DNA of 58,277 nt from a virus. A program made the position numbers and the translations under genes. The notes beneath the pieces are model-generated. The model saw nothing but the letters and a program-made list of their open reading frames with translations. It had not been told where the DNA came from and made no database searches. The DNA is taken from the IMG/VR virus record IMGVR_UViG_3300037493_003821, positions 1-58,277 of that record; one strand, given 5' to 3'. Shown piece after piece: positions 42,985 through 51,948 of the stretch (position 1 is the first letter of the stretch; the number at the start of each line of letters is the position of its first letter).

Positions 42985-43880
42985 AAACGCTCATCGGAAT
43001 AGTCTCATACGGTAACTTGCCCTTCCTGCAACTCGCTATTCGCGGCATCAAGGAAACACTGACAAAGGATGCCGATATTCTAGTGGTGATAGCCGATCCG
43101 AAGGACTTCAATATGGAGCATTGGTTGTCGGCTGGCATGATCAACTACATCAAAGATACCGAGAACATCGGGTTTGCTGGAAGTATCAACGACATCTTTG
43201 AGTATGCGTGGGTGAAGGGCGATTACGACAACGTGATCATAATGGGGAATGACGTTATCCCGTATCCCGGCGCACTCGATGCCATGATCAACTGCGCGGA
43301 AACAACCGATTGGGAATGGATATGCGCGTCACAGTTTGACTCGAAATCCCTTGTCGCTCGTTACCCCGAAGCCGCGCAATACTTCAAAGGCGAAACGCTT
43401 GAGTTCACAGACTTCGACGCAAGACCGTGGGAACTGCACAAGGAAATCCATGCACCGAACATTGAGCCGGATGCGCTGAAAGACGTTCGCAATCTCGCGC
43501 TATTCAAGCGTAGTGTATTCGACAAGACGGGATATACCGATGTGAACTTCTGGCCGAATGGTTATTTTGAGGATAACGATGCCGCGAGACGGGCAAACCT
43601 ATGCGGGGTGAAGGCGTGCGGACTCAGCGAGGCTGCATACTTTCACTTTTGGAGTCGCACTATCCATCAGGGCAGCGAGAGGAATCACGGCAAGTTCTTT
43701 GCCCGTAACAGTGGTCACTATGTCCATAAATGGGGCGGGCCTGTTGGCGGGGAGCGGTATTCACAGCCCTACGATGGTCGGGGATTCCTGTTGTCGCCTG
43801 ACATATTCCTTGATCCAGCGATGCGGATTGCAGACCGCAACGACGAGAGGACGATTATCCGGTATTGGTCAACGCTATGA
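42981..43880 (+). CDS. Family 2-like glycosyltransferase, 299 aa
   Basis: A GT-A fold: IGIVSYGNLPFLQLAIRGIKETL, then NIGFAGSINDIFEYAW and IIMGNDVIPYPGAL, in which N90-D91 lies at the metal-binding site of the rhamnosyltransferase-like GT2 group. NFWPNGYFEDNDAARRANLCG is the acceptor-side ED motif. It overlaps the E1-alpha-like gene before and the next glycosyltransferase after. Confidence 0.8.
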   Translation: MKTLIGIVSYGNLPFLQLAIRGIKETLTKDADILVVIADPKDFNMEHWLSAGMINYIKDTENIGFAGSINDIFEYAWVKGDYDNVIIMGNDVIPYPGALDAMINCAETTDWEWICASQFDSKSLVARYPEAAQYFKGETLEFTDFDARPWELHKEIHAPNIEPDALKDVRNLALFKRSVFDKTGYTDVNFWPNGYFEDNDAARRANLCGVKACGLSEAAYFHFWSRTIHQGSERNHGKFFARNSGHYVHKWGGPVGGERYSQPYDGRGFLLSPDIFLDPAMRIADRNDERTIIRYWSTL

Positions 43881-44500
43881 TACCGAAAATCATTCATCAG
43901 ATTTGGATCGGGGATAAGATGATTCCTTCTAGGGAATTGAAGTGGTCGTCTGATATGGAGGAAATGAATCGCGGGTGGAAGCATCGGCTACACGGCAACG
44001 AGCTATTACAGCGATACAAGGACGATCCGTTCGTGAGATACATGGTCGCAAAGGGTGAGCGCATTGCCTTCATCACGGATCGCCTGCGCGTGCTACTGCT
44101 GCAAGAGGAAGGCGGAATCTACGTGGATGTGGACAGCCAGCCGATACGCCCATTTGACTCGATTGACGTATGGAATCGGTTCGACTTTGTAGCTGGATTG
44201 CGCTCGCCATTCCGAAAAGACGTAGCCCTTCATCGCGCTGTCCCGATTGTGGACAACACGTTAATGGCATCTGTTCCGAACGGCAGAATGATCGGGATTA
44301 TCGCTGCACTCTGGACACCCGCGCAAATTACTTCCGCCAACCACGCGATTAACGGTCATAGGACAGGGCTTGCAATTATCGAGAACTGCGATTACACGAC
44401 TTGTTTGCTTAACCATCGTTACATATATTGTGAGCAGAAATATCCAGAAACCTTGATATTACACGACACTCATAACCTTGGAACTTGGACTAAGAACTGA
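43877..44500 (+). CDS. GT32-type glycosyltransferase, 207 aa
   Basis: IPKIIHQIWIG at the N-terminus, FITDRLRVLLLQEEGGIYVDVDSQPIRPFD in the middle with the DVD metal site at residues 84-86, and NTLMASVPNGRM are all hallmarks of the GT32 (OCH1/capsular mannosyltransferase) group. ATG 43877 overlaps the previous stop. It is the last sugar gene before the portal block. Confidence 0.85.
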   Translation: MIPKIIHQIWIGDKMIPSRELKWSSDMEEMNRGWKHRLHGNELLQRYKDDPFVRYMVAKGERIAFITDRLRVLLLQEEGGIYVDVDSQPIRPFDSIDVWNRFDFVAGLRSPFRKDVALHRAVPIVDNTLMASVPNGRMIGIIAALWTPAQITSANHAINGHRTGLAIIENCDYTTCLLNHRYIYCEQKYPETLILHDTHNLGTWTKN

Positions 44501-44501
44501 T

Positions 44502-44786
44502 ATGCCACGCATCAAAAACAGATCAATGGTTCCGTCAATCCCGATTATATGGAGGAACGGGAAGCACCTTGTAGAATGGCGAACCGTCCATGAGACGTTT
44601 AATCAGTGGGTCGGCAAGGTGAACAACTACTGCGCGGCAAACGGCATCACCGCACCGACAGAGGATGAGTTGGACGAACTCGCCTGCACTCAATTTCCGC
44701 ATCACGTATGCACGGGAAACAGGAACTACCACGCGCCAGTAATGCACCGGAGCGGTGGTTGCTCAAGCTGTGGAGGAAAGCGATGA
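44502..44786 (+). CDS. Hypothetical protein, 94 aa
   Basis: Start at 44502, one base after the previous stop. The protein has IIWRNGKHLVEWRTVHETFNQWV and a C-terminal Cys cluster (GGCSSCGGKR). No family is recognised. Confidence 0.55.
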   Translation: MPRIKNRSMVPSIPIIWRNGKHLVEWRTVHETFNQWVGKVNNYCAANGITAPTEDELDELACTQFPHHVCTGNRNYHAPVMHRSGGCSSCGGKR

Positions 44787-45076
44787 TCGAGTTCCTGCTA
44801 CGCATCGTAATCGGGTGTCTCGTTATCACGGGCGCATGGGCGGCGTGTGGCAAGGATATGATTCTTGAGCCGATTGCCGATGCGCTGGAAGTGGTTCTGC
44901 CGAAGTGGTTCTGCAAGCCCCTGTTTCTCTGCCCTGCTTGTATGTCGAGCGTATGGGGCACGACTGTCTATTTTTACACGGGAGGAAATGGTTATCATTA
45001 CCCTCTCTACCTTTTCGCCCTATGTGGGGCAATGCACCTGATCTCCATCCATCTACTCTCCAATGAGCGACAATAA
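44783..45076 (+). CDS. DUF1360-like small membrane protein, 97 aa
   Basis: Start at ATG 44783, with GGAGG at 44772. Two or three hydrophobic spans surround LFLCPACMSSVWGTTVYFY, the Cys-Trp core of the DUF1360-like membrane proteins often found next to phage portal genes. Role unknown. It overlaps the portal gene by 14 bases. Confidence 0.65.
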   Translation: MIEFLLRIVIGCLVITGAWAACGKDMILEPIADALEVVLPKWFCKPLFLCPACMSSVWGTTVYFYTGGNGYHYPLYLFALCGAMHLISIHLLSNERQ

Positions 45077-47594
45077 TTCACCCGCAGACACGACAATACT
45101 CAGCGTTCAAACAGTTGACTCCAAGGGCAAAGCTCCGAAACGCAGGGTAGCCACTACTACCGCTGCATGGTCGGCATACGTGAAGGCGCGTAACGCCAAC
45201 ATGAAACGGGATCAGCGGTTTGCGGACATTGCAGGCATCTATGCCGGATTCCCGCCAACGCCACCAGCGACACAGGAGGCAAACGGGCAGGCGGATATGC
45301 CCAACATCAACACCAAGCAGTTTCAAGCTAAGGTGGACACCTACCGCTCAACGTGGATGGCTATGGCGGCACAGGGAGACGGGTATGCGGAGGTAATGGC
45401 TGAACACGACGACTCGATGGAAGCGGAACGGCGCGGCAAAGTTATCACGGAAGAAATGAACTCGGCAATCCGCCGATGGGACAACCCTGATTTCGAGCAG
45501 GGCAATCAGTATATCCTAGAATCGGCAGCGCGAGATACTCAGATGGGACTTTTCGGTATCGGCATCGCGTTCTTCCCTGATTCCATAGACTTCCGGTTCA
45601 AGGTGATTCCGACGCGCAGGGTGTTACTCCCGGAAGGAACCCGCCTTTCAATGGACAACTGTTCAGCAATGTGGATCGAGGATCAGATTTCAGTGACAGA
45701 CCTTTACGGCAGATGCGGCATGGCTGGATGGAACGAGAAATCAATCCTCCGTAATCTCTATGAACACGTAGAGCTAACGTCGCAAACCAGCCAGCGCAGG
45801 TTCACATACAGCGAATGGGTCAATCAGATTCGCAACAATGACGCATGGCTTTTAAGCGAGTTTCTTCCGATTCGACTGATTCATATGTTCACCAAGGAGT
45901 TTGACGGGAGCATCACGCAAGTCACATTTACTGACCTATTCGGCACAGGACGCGCCGACGAGACAACAAAGGACGAGGATGCCAACTCGTTCATCTACGA
46001 AAGAACCAAAATAGCGAAACGCTGGCAGCAGATTATCGTTCCGTTTGCGGACAATGCAGGGCCGGAAAACGATTGGCACGGAGTAAAGGGATTTGGCGAT
46101 CTCATCTTTGACGGATGCCACTTGAACAACCTGATGTTCAACAGGGGTGCTACGGGAGCCGTGCTGACGAATATGCTGATGTTCAAGGGAATGTCGGAGT
46201 CAGACACGCAAAAGCTGGATCAGATCACCCTATCAAACCTTGGAATTATGGCTCCGGGATTGGAAATGGAACAGCAACGGTTTCAAGCGGACATCGAAGG
46301 TGCGCTGTCTATTGTCGGCATGGGTAGTCAGTTGATTGCAGAGAATACCCGCATCAGCCCGCAGAACGACAAAACGACAACAGGGGAGCAGCCAACAGCA
46401 ACACAGGTAACAGCGGACAGGGCAGACAGGGCGCAGTTCTCCACGTTGCAGATTATGGTGTATCGGTCAGTCGGACTCGATGTGCTTTTCAGCGAGATGT
46501 ATCGCAGGCTGGCGCAACCAGCGAGCAAGTATCCCGAATCATGGGGCGGCGGCGAAGTCGCAAAACGGTTCCGCGACAGATGCAAGAAGCGCGGGATTCC
46601 AGAGGGCGAATTGATGGATGTGAAGTGCGTTCGCGCCAACCGCAACATTGGCAGCGGCGACTTGTCGCTCGACCTGATGAAAGGCAAAGAACTTATGGGC
46701 GTAGCAACTCCAGGCAGAGGGCAGCTAAACGCCAGAAAGGAAATCGTAGCCGCGCTCAAGGGAGTGGAAATGGTATCGGCATTCGTGGAGGAAGAAGAAC
46801 CGCAGCCCGGACAGGATGCAGTTCAGATTGATAACGAGAACAACCTGATTCATCTTGGTCAGGTTCCGATTGCCTACGGATTCCAAGATCAGGAGCGTCA
46901 CGTATCAAAGCACATGGAATTGCTCTCGCAAGCATCGCAGGTGGTTCCGCAAATCATGGAGCAAGGTGTCAACCCGCAGAACCTAGAAGGCGCGAAAAAG
47001 CTGAACATTCTCATGGACGCAGGAGTGCAACACGTAGGACAGCACGTTCAACTCATGGCTTCAATTCCACGCGCAGGCAATCAACCCGCGCTCTACGAGC
47101 AAATGGTTGCCGCAATCACCAAGCAACTGCACAACCTGCAACAGTTGAGCACATCGCTGGCAGAGGACATTCAGAAAGCCGACGTTCAGCAGCAGCCGCA
47201 GGCATCGCCGGAGATGATGAAGGCGCAGCAGGAGATGCAGATTAAACAGGCGCAAGCTCAACAGGAAATGGCACTCAAGGATCAGGCGCACAAAGCCAAG
47301 CTCGGCAATCTTGCGGTGACAACACAAGCGCGGACTCAAATGAAGTTGTCGGATCATCAAATGACTCAGGCGCAGAAGGACGAACAGAAGCGGCAAGACT
47401 TGCTTCACCAACAGGCACAGGGAGCGCAAGACCTGACTTTTGGAGCGGCAAAAGCGCAACAGGATATTTTGGTAAAGCAAAAGTCCGATGAGATGAAACT
47501 CGCGGCAGAAGCCATTTCGACACGGCAAAACATCGCCAGAAAAGAAGCAATGAGCAAGCCAAAGAAAACCAAGAAACCAAAGAAAACCGAATAA
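45063..47594 (+). CDS. Portal protein, 843 aa
   Basis: The long protein has a portal-like order: helical wing (FEQGNQYILESAARDTQMGLFGIGIAFF), crown-side beta parts, and the switch region RISPQNDKTTTGEQPTATQVTADRADRAQF near residue 450. The C-terminal 150 residues are Gln/Ala/Lys-rich coiled coil (AQQEMALKDQAHKAK), as in podovirus portals whose helices form the barrel, and end in a Lys-rich tail (KKTKKPKKTE). It forms the twelve-fold packaging ring at the head vertex. The scaffold and capsid follow. Confidence 0.85.
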   Translation: MSDNNSPADTTILSVQTVDSKGKAPKRRVATTTAAWSAYVKARNANMKRDQRFADIAGIYAGFPPTPPATQEANGQADMPNINTKQFQAKVDTYRSTWMAMAAQGDGYAEVMAEHDDSMEAERRGKVITEEMNSAIRRWDNPDFEQGNQYILESAARDTQMGLFGIGIAFFPDSIDFRFKVIPTRRVLLPEGTRLSMDNCSAMWIEDQISVTDLYGRCGMAGWNEKSILRNLYEHVELTSQTSQRRFTYSEWVNQIRNNDAWLLSEFLPIRLIHMFTKEFDGSITQVTFTDLFGTGRADETTKDEDANSFIYERTKIAKRWQQIIVPFADNAGPENDWHGVKGFGDLIFDGCHLNNLMFNRGATGAVLTNMLMFKGMSESDTQKLDQITLSNLGIMAPGLEMEQQRFQADIEGALSIVGMGSQLIAENTRISPQNDKTTTGEQPTATQVTADRADRAQFSTLQIMVYRSVGLDVLFSEMYRRLAQPASKYPESWGGGEVAKRFRDRCKKRGIPEGELMDVKCVRANRNIGSGDLSLDLMKGKELMGVATPGRGQLNARKEIVAALKGVEMVSAFVEEEEPQPGQDAVQIDNENNLIHLGQVPIAYGFQDQERHVSKHMELLSQASQVVPQIMEQGVNPQNLEGAKKLNILMDAGVQHVGQHVQLMASIPRAGNQPALYEQMVAAITKQLHNLQQLSTSLAEDIQKADVQQQPQASPEMMKAQQEMQIKQAQAQQEMALKDQAHKAKLGNLAVTTQARTQMKLSDHQMTQAQKDEQKRQDLLHQQAQGAQDLTFGAAKAQQDILVKQKSDEMKLAAEAISTRQNIARKEAMSKPKKTKKPKKTE

Positions 47595-48008
47595 ATGCTA
47601 CAAGAAATTGCAGTCCAACTAAGATTCCTCCAACTCCTTACGCACAACGCGCACAACCTAATCTCAGGAGTCACGTTTCTTGCGGATCATAAGTTTTTCG
47701 GAAAACTATATCCTATTTACGAAGCTGCTTACGATAAAATCGTAGAACGCGCTATCGGGACAGATAAGGAAATCGATCTATCAACCGTAGCCATGAATGC
47801 AGCAGAAATGGTTGAGAAGATGGAAGAAGATAATACGTCCGAAGATTGGTTCTACGCAATTCTCGCAGGTGAGCAAGGGCTGTGCGGCATGGTTGAGAAA
47901 TGCTTCAAAGAATCAAAGAAATACAGTCAAGGAACTTTGAACCTCCTAGCTCAAACTTGCGACGACTCCGAAGCACGCCAATACAAAATGCAACAACGCC
48001 TAAAATGA
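47595..48008 (+). CDS. Dps-like or hypothetical helical protein, 137 aa
   Basis: A mostly helical protein. The segment LLTHNAHNLISGVTFLADHKFFGKLYPIYEAAYDKIVERAIG recalls the ferroxidase helix pattern of Dps/ferritin-like proteins (H..H, then D..E), but spacing is not convincing enough for a firm call. It starts right after the portal stop and overlaps the next gene by four bases. Confidence 0.5.
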   Translation: MLQEIAVQLRFLQLLTHNAHNLISGVTFLADHKFFGKLYPIYEAAYDKIVERAIGTDKEIDLSTVAMNAAEMVEKMEEDNTSEDWFYAILAGEQGLCGMVEKCFKESKKYSQGTLNLLAQTCDDSEARQYKMQQRLK

Positions 48009-48286
48009 CAAAGAAAGAACTCCACTCTCACATCGGCCCGCAGGTTGCCACGATGATTTCCGACACCACGTTTGCGCATCTGCTTGAGTGCGCCCGTGAA
48101 GAAATGACAAACGTAGGCGCAATCACGGATGCCACCAGCATTATAAGAAACGAAGGATATATGCGTGGATGGATTGGCTGCATTGCATTCCTTAAAAACA
48201 TCGGGAAACTGAAAGTTGAAGAAGCCCCGAAACCACAAGTGCAGCTTTATTCCGATCCAATTTCAGACAACAGACCTAAACTTTAA
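48005..48286 (+). CDS. Hypothetical protein, 93 aa
   Basis: Start at 48005 from the ATGA overlap. Helical protein (VATMISDTTFAHLLECAREEMTN; GYMRGWIGCIAFLKNIGKL). Position between portal and scaffold suggests a small head protein. No family recognised. Confidence 0.55.
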   Translation: MTKKELHSHIGPQVATMISDTTFAHLLECAREEMTNVGAITDATSIIRNEGYMRGWIGCIAFLKNIGKLKVEEAPKPQVQLYSDPISDNRPKL

Positions 48287-48289
48287 TCT

Positions 48290-49417
48290 ATGGAAACTAC
48301 AACCGAAACAACGACACCAGCAACCACACCCGTAATCCCTGCCGCACCACCAGCGGAGGAAAACAAAGGCCCGCTTACGCCGGAACAGGTGGATGCCGTA
48401 GTTGGTAATCTGCTCAAGCCAAAGGTCACAAACCTGCCGGAAATCCAGAAGCAAAAACCAAAGCAGGAAAAAGCTAAAGAGCCAGAAACTAAGGTCGAGG
48501 GTGATGCTGACAAAAACTTTGCCGCGCTCCGTAAGAAAGCAGAAGAAGCAGAGAAGCGTGCAACTGAACGCGAAGCAGAATTGACAAAGGTGCGCGAGGA
48601 ATACAACACCTTCAAAAAGAATCCCGTGCCGAAGGAATACGAGGAAAAGCTGACAGCAGCAGAAAAGCGGGCGCAGGAGTTGCAGGCGAATCTTCGCATC
48701 GCTGACCTTGCTCGCGATCCAGAGTTCCAAGGCAAATACAATAAGCCCATTGAGGCATCCGTGCGCGTGATGAGCAATCTTTTCGTAGAAGCCGGGGCTG
48801 ATGCCGCAGAGATTAAAACTGCAATCGCCACATGGAACGAAGAACAGTTTTCGGATTGGGCAGATATGCTGCCTGCATCTAAGCGTCTCCGATTCAATGC
48901 TGCATACCAAAAGGCAATCGAACTCGATATGCAGCGGAATCAGGAGTTGGCGGATTCCGAAACCACTTGGATCAATCTCCAAAAGCAGCGGCAAACAGAT
49001 GCAGAAAATAATCAGAAGCAGTATCTTGCATCGTTAAAATCTGAACGTAATTCCGTGTTTGCCGAAATTGAAGCAACACACAAAGAACTTCTAGCTGACC
49101 CTGACATCCGTAGGCAAACGGAGGAAATGCTGGATCGCGCAATCGGCGCAGACGGCAAAGGACTATCAACCCGTGATATGCTTTCAAGTCTCGCGCATAC
49201 GCACACCCTAGCGCATCACTTCAAACGTGTAGAAGGAGAACGCGCAAAACTTGCAGAGGAAAATACAGCACTCAAAGCGAAGTTGGAGGAACGTGATTCT
49301 TTCATCAAAGGCGTCAATGGTAGCATCCCTGTTCCAAGCGGCTCTACACCTTCGCACAGCGCGGCTGATTTAGATTCGATTGTCGGGAAACTTCTGCGCC
49401 CAACTGTTAGGGTTTAG
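48290..49417 (+). CDS. Putative scaffolding protein, 375 aa
   Basis: After a Thr/Pro-rich start the protein is a long Lys/Glu coiled coil (RKKAEEAEKRATEREAELTKVREEY), a helical middle and a C-terminal helix-plus-linker (DSIVGKLLRPTVRV), which repeats words of the N-terminal DAVVGNLLKPKV. Coiled-coil, highly charged proteins directly before the capsid gene are typically scaffolds. Its end overlaps the convergent endonuclease gene by 11 bases. Confidence 0.65.
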   Translation: METTTETTTPATTPVIPAAPPAEENKGPLTPEQVDAVVGNLLKPKVTNLPEIQKQKPKQEKAKEPETKVEGDADKNFAALRKKAEEAEKRATEREAELTKVREEYNTFKKNPVPKEYEEKLTAAEKRAQELQANLRIADLARDPEFQGKYNKPIEASVRVMSNLFVEAGADAAEIKTAIATWNEEQFSDWADMLPASKRLRFNAAYQKAIELDMQRNQELADSETTWINLQKQRQTDAENNQKQYLASLKSERNSVFAEIEATHKELLADPDIRRQTEEMLDRAIGADGKGLSTRDMLSSLAHTHTLAHHFKRVEGERAKLAEENTALKAKLEERDSFIKGVNGSIPVPSGSTPSHSAADLDSIVGKLLRPTVRV

Positions 49418-50156
49418 CTGCAAGGCGTTCGCGCCTGATAGCCCATGCCGCCCGCATTTTTGCGCGTATCTCAGGCGTTGTTCTCCATAGCTTCTTTTTA
49501 GCAATAGTCTCAGGAGAGTGCTTCCTGCCCATTCCGGCTGCGCTTAATTTAGCCCGATGATCGTCGGTTAATGGTTTGCATTTTCGTCCTTTCATGGCCG
49601 CGCTAAGATTCTTCCTATGATCCTCGGTAAAGACCCTTGCTTTCATTTTCTCAATGCTGTCCTGCCTGTGTTTCTTACCCTTCCTTGCCTTGCTCATTTT
49701 AGCTCTCACTTCGTCGGATGCTTTCTTCCCACGGCGGAACTCGCTCATTTTCTTTCGGGACTCTTTCGTGTGTTTTCTTGCCCTCATTTTCACTAAAGTT
49801 TCCTCGCTTCTTTTTACTCCAAGTTGCGAAAAAGCCGTTGGAGAAATGTTTAATCCAAAGTTCCTGTCGGCTGATTTAAGGAAATCAATATAATACTGCT
49901 CTCTTTCAATGCACTTATTTGGTTCACACAATTCCACAATAGAAAAAACGAAAGCATCTTCCCCGTATTTATTCCAAGCGTTCTGCAATAGTGCGCTATG
50001 ATGATTTCCATGCCTTAACTGATGACGATGCATATTCCATCTATGAAGAAAGCATCTCGATGCACTTCCGATGTAATTCCTTAAGGTGATAGTGCAATGG
50101 ATTCGATAAACTCCAGTGAGGAACCGTTCAATTTTAGATGGTGGTAACATATACAA
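49407..50156 (-). CDS. GIY-YIG homing endonuclease with NUMOD repeats, 249 aa
   Basis: TGVYRI then RNYIGSA gives the GIY-YIG core, and HRHQLRHGNHHSALLQNAWNKYGEDAFVFSIVE carries the catalytic Arg/His and Glu region. The C-terminal half consists of repeats such as HTKESRKKMSEFRRGKK, the NUMOD3-like DNA-binding modules. It is inserted on the opposite strand between scaffold and capsid genes and is the only gene against the local direction, as expected for a mobile freestanding endonuclease. No intron is evident. Confidence 0.88.
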   Translation of the reverse strand: MYMLPPSKIERFLTGVYRIHCTITLRNYIGSASRCFLHRWNMHRHQLRHGNHHSALLQNAWNKYGEDAFVFSIVELCEPNKCIEREQYYIDFLKSADRNFGLNISPTAFSQLGVKRSEETLVKMRARKHTKESRKKMSEFRRGKKASDEVRAKMSKARKGKKHRQDSIEKMKARVFTEDHRKNLSAAMKGRKCKPLTDDHRAKLSAAGMGRKHSPETIAKKKLWRTTPEIRAKMRAAWAIRRERLAAKP

Positions 50157-50499
50157 AAAGGCCTTCGTAGCGTTCTACCCGCACTCGAATAAGCGCGGCA
50201 CTACGAAGGCAAAGTTGGTTTTTTATATCGGTAGAAACGACAGCCCGCGCATTGCGGATATGCGAACCATAAACAGCGGCATGAAAATAACAACAAAAAA
50301 GATGTTGACCCGTCTTTATTATTCGATTAAACGGACATTCAGCGTAGCACAAATAGTGCAACCAGCGGAGTTTCTAATTCAGCCGTAACAGTAGGTAGTT
50401 TCCGGCGAACTACCAAGAGACAGAAGTTGGAGTGAGGATGAAGTCGCGGTCATCCAAGGTAATCAACTCACTCAACTCAACAACTAACTCTCTAATTAT
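50157..50499 (+). promoter_or_regulatory. Intergenic region and structured leader of the capsid gene
   Basis: This 343-base gap holds the endonuclease hairpin, a possible promoter (TTGACC 50305-50310, 17 bases, TAAACG 50328-50333, weak), and a leader stem: 50425-50436 pairs with 50467-50477 (11 bp with one bulge) and encloses GGATGA/TCATCC (50436-50441 with 50450-50455). The last 20 bases before ATG 50500 lack any Shine-Dalgarno site and are A/C/T-rich. An open frame at 50116-50388 is not convincing. Confidence 0.5.
50161..50210 (-). promoter_or_regulatory. Hairpin just before the endonuclease start
   Basis: GCCTTCGTAG and CTACGAAGGC form a perfect 10-bp stem. In the minus sense the stem is followed by CTTTTTGTAT and the ATG at 50156. 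It can hide the only Shine-Dalgarno-like word (GAAGG) and also resembles a terminator, so it may keep endonuclease expression low, as stem-loops do for T4 homing endonucleases. Confidence 0.5.
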
Positions 50500-51933
50500 A
50501 TGTCTGAAAGTATCATAGGAAGCATCGGCTGCTCTGCCGACATCTCAAATCATTTCTCGTTGGCCCAACATTATTTGGATCCGATATTCAAACGTCTTAA
50601 CGGACGTAATGGCGTGTGGGATGGGATGATTCCTGACGGCGGGCGTTTCCCCGTTGGATCGGGCTTTTCGTCCCGTGTCACTACACTCGCTCAACAGCGT
50701 CTCGGCTATGAGGACTTGAACCTCTGGCAGGACATGGTGGGCTTGCAATCCGATTGCGCTGTTACCTGCGACCCTCCTAACAAGGTGGTTGATCCCGGCA
50801 ACGCGAATCATCAATGGTATCGCTTGATGAACATCTCCTACAATACTACCCCGTATTGCTTGGAATCCATGTTCGCAGCATCGCTTTCGCTCGATCAGCA
50901 GATTGAGCAAATCTATAAAGACCTCATGTATATCCGCTCGGATGTCATGGATGAGTTCTACCGCAACAATCAGGTTGGACTTTCCGCCTTCCGCTGGATG
51001 GGCTACGACCCTGCCAGCACTCAGGCTGGTTCTCCGGCCCTGCTTAATGATCAATGGCGTTTTGCCACGGATGCAAATGGCATGGTGAACACAAAATACA
51101 TCATCCTCGATCCGACGGTGAACCCGAACAGCATTGCGCTGCTCTCGACTGATATTCTCAATCGCGTCCGTAACTACGGCATCCCGATGGGAACTTTCAA
51201 TCCAGAAGGCGAAATCAAGCTCATTACCGATTACGAAACATTCAGCGCATTGCCGCTGTATGACACCAATCGCCGCGAGGACAATCGCTTCCGTCAGCCC
51301 GTTTCGCTCAATCCCGAATACGTCGCAACCACGCATTATGCTGGTTACGCGCTCAAGAATGACTACTTCGCGCTGCGCTACAACTGGACGCTGACTGATC
51401 CACTCTATCCAGCGGGTGTTCTCAAGCGCGTCTATCAGTGGAGCAACCGAGCAATCAGCGAAGGCTGCTTCTCGCAAACCAATCAGGAATACATTGATGC
51501 AGATTTCAGCCTGCACATTCCTTGGAGCGACATGGATTCAGTCTTTGAAACGCAGAATGGCGAACAGCCGCTCTCCGCTGGTTCTGGCGCAAACTTCGCC
51601 GCTACTGCCTCTCCTTGGGATGGCACATGGCGTTGGATTAACGAAGTGAACGAAGTCACCCCATGCAACCAAGACCGCAACAAGGGTTACTGGCGCATGG
51701 TGTTGAAGAAAGCCGCAAAGCCCCTGATGTTTGGTCAGCGTGGTCATGTGGTTCTCTCACGCCGCTTCCCGCTTCGTGGTGTCACCCGCGCTTGTGCAAC
51801 GCTGCAAGTCAGCACAACCGGATCGGTGGATTGCACGAACAACTGTCCCGCACAGGACTTCTACCCACCAGCCCTTGTTACACGCTACACCTGTGGCGGT
51901 TGGAACAGCGGTGGTTCCTGCGCCTCGGCCTAA
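50500..51933 (+). CDS. Major capsid protein (by position), 477 aa
   Basis: A 477-residue protein directly after the scaffold, with no signal peptide and a mixed alpha/beta composition (LDQQIEQIYKDLMYIRSDVMDEFYRNN; GYALKNDYFALRYNWTLTDPLYP). It is rich in Cys pairs, notably DCAVTCDPP near residue 88 and CATLQVS...CTNNCPAQD near the C-terminus. The G-poor leader and strong downstream hairpin fit a highly expressed gene. I cannot identify the HK97 fold from motifs alone. Confidence 0.72.
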   Translation: MSESIIGSIGCSADISNHFSLAQHYLDPIFKRLNGRNGVWDGMIPDGGRFPVGSGFSSRVTTLAQQRLGYEDLNLWQDMVGLQSDCAVTCDPPNKVVDPGNANHQWYRLMNISYNTTPYCLESMFAASLSLDQQIEQIYKDLMYIRSDVMDEFYRNNQVGLSAFRWMGYDPASTQAGSPALLNDQWRFATDANGMVNTKYIILDPTVNPNSIALLSTDILNRVRNYGIPMGTFNPEGEIKLITDYETFSALPLYDTNRREDNRFRQPVSLNPEYVATTHYAGYALKNDYFALRYNWTLTDPLYPAGVLKRVYQWSNRAISEGCFSQTNQEYIDADFSLHIPWSDMDSVFETQNGEQPLSAGSGANFAATASPWDGTWRWINEVNEVTPCNQDRNKGYWRMVLKKAAKPLMFGQRGHVVLSRRFPLRGVTRACATLQVSTTGSVDCTNNCPAQDFYPPALVTRYTCGGWNSGGSCASA

Positions 51934-51948
51934 CTGTAATCGTCCAAA

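Noticed and set aside
47595-48008. Firm Dps/ferritin assignment
   Set aside because: The His/Asp/Glu spacing only loosely recalls the ferroxidase site; left as hypothetical.
50116-50388. 90-codon plus-strand frame before the capsid gene
   Set aside because: Overlaps the endonuclease start and its hairpin, with no ribosome site and no recognisable protein pattern.
49407-50499. Group I intron containing the GIY-YIG gene in the capsid or scaffold gene
   Set aside because: Both flanking proteins have natural ends and starts, so nothing needs to be spliced.
50545-51516. 323-codon minus-strand frame
   Set aside because: Lies wholly antisense to the capsid gene with no leader or neighbours on that strand.
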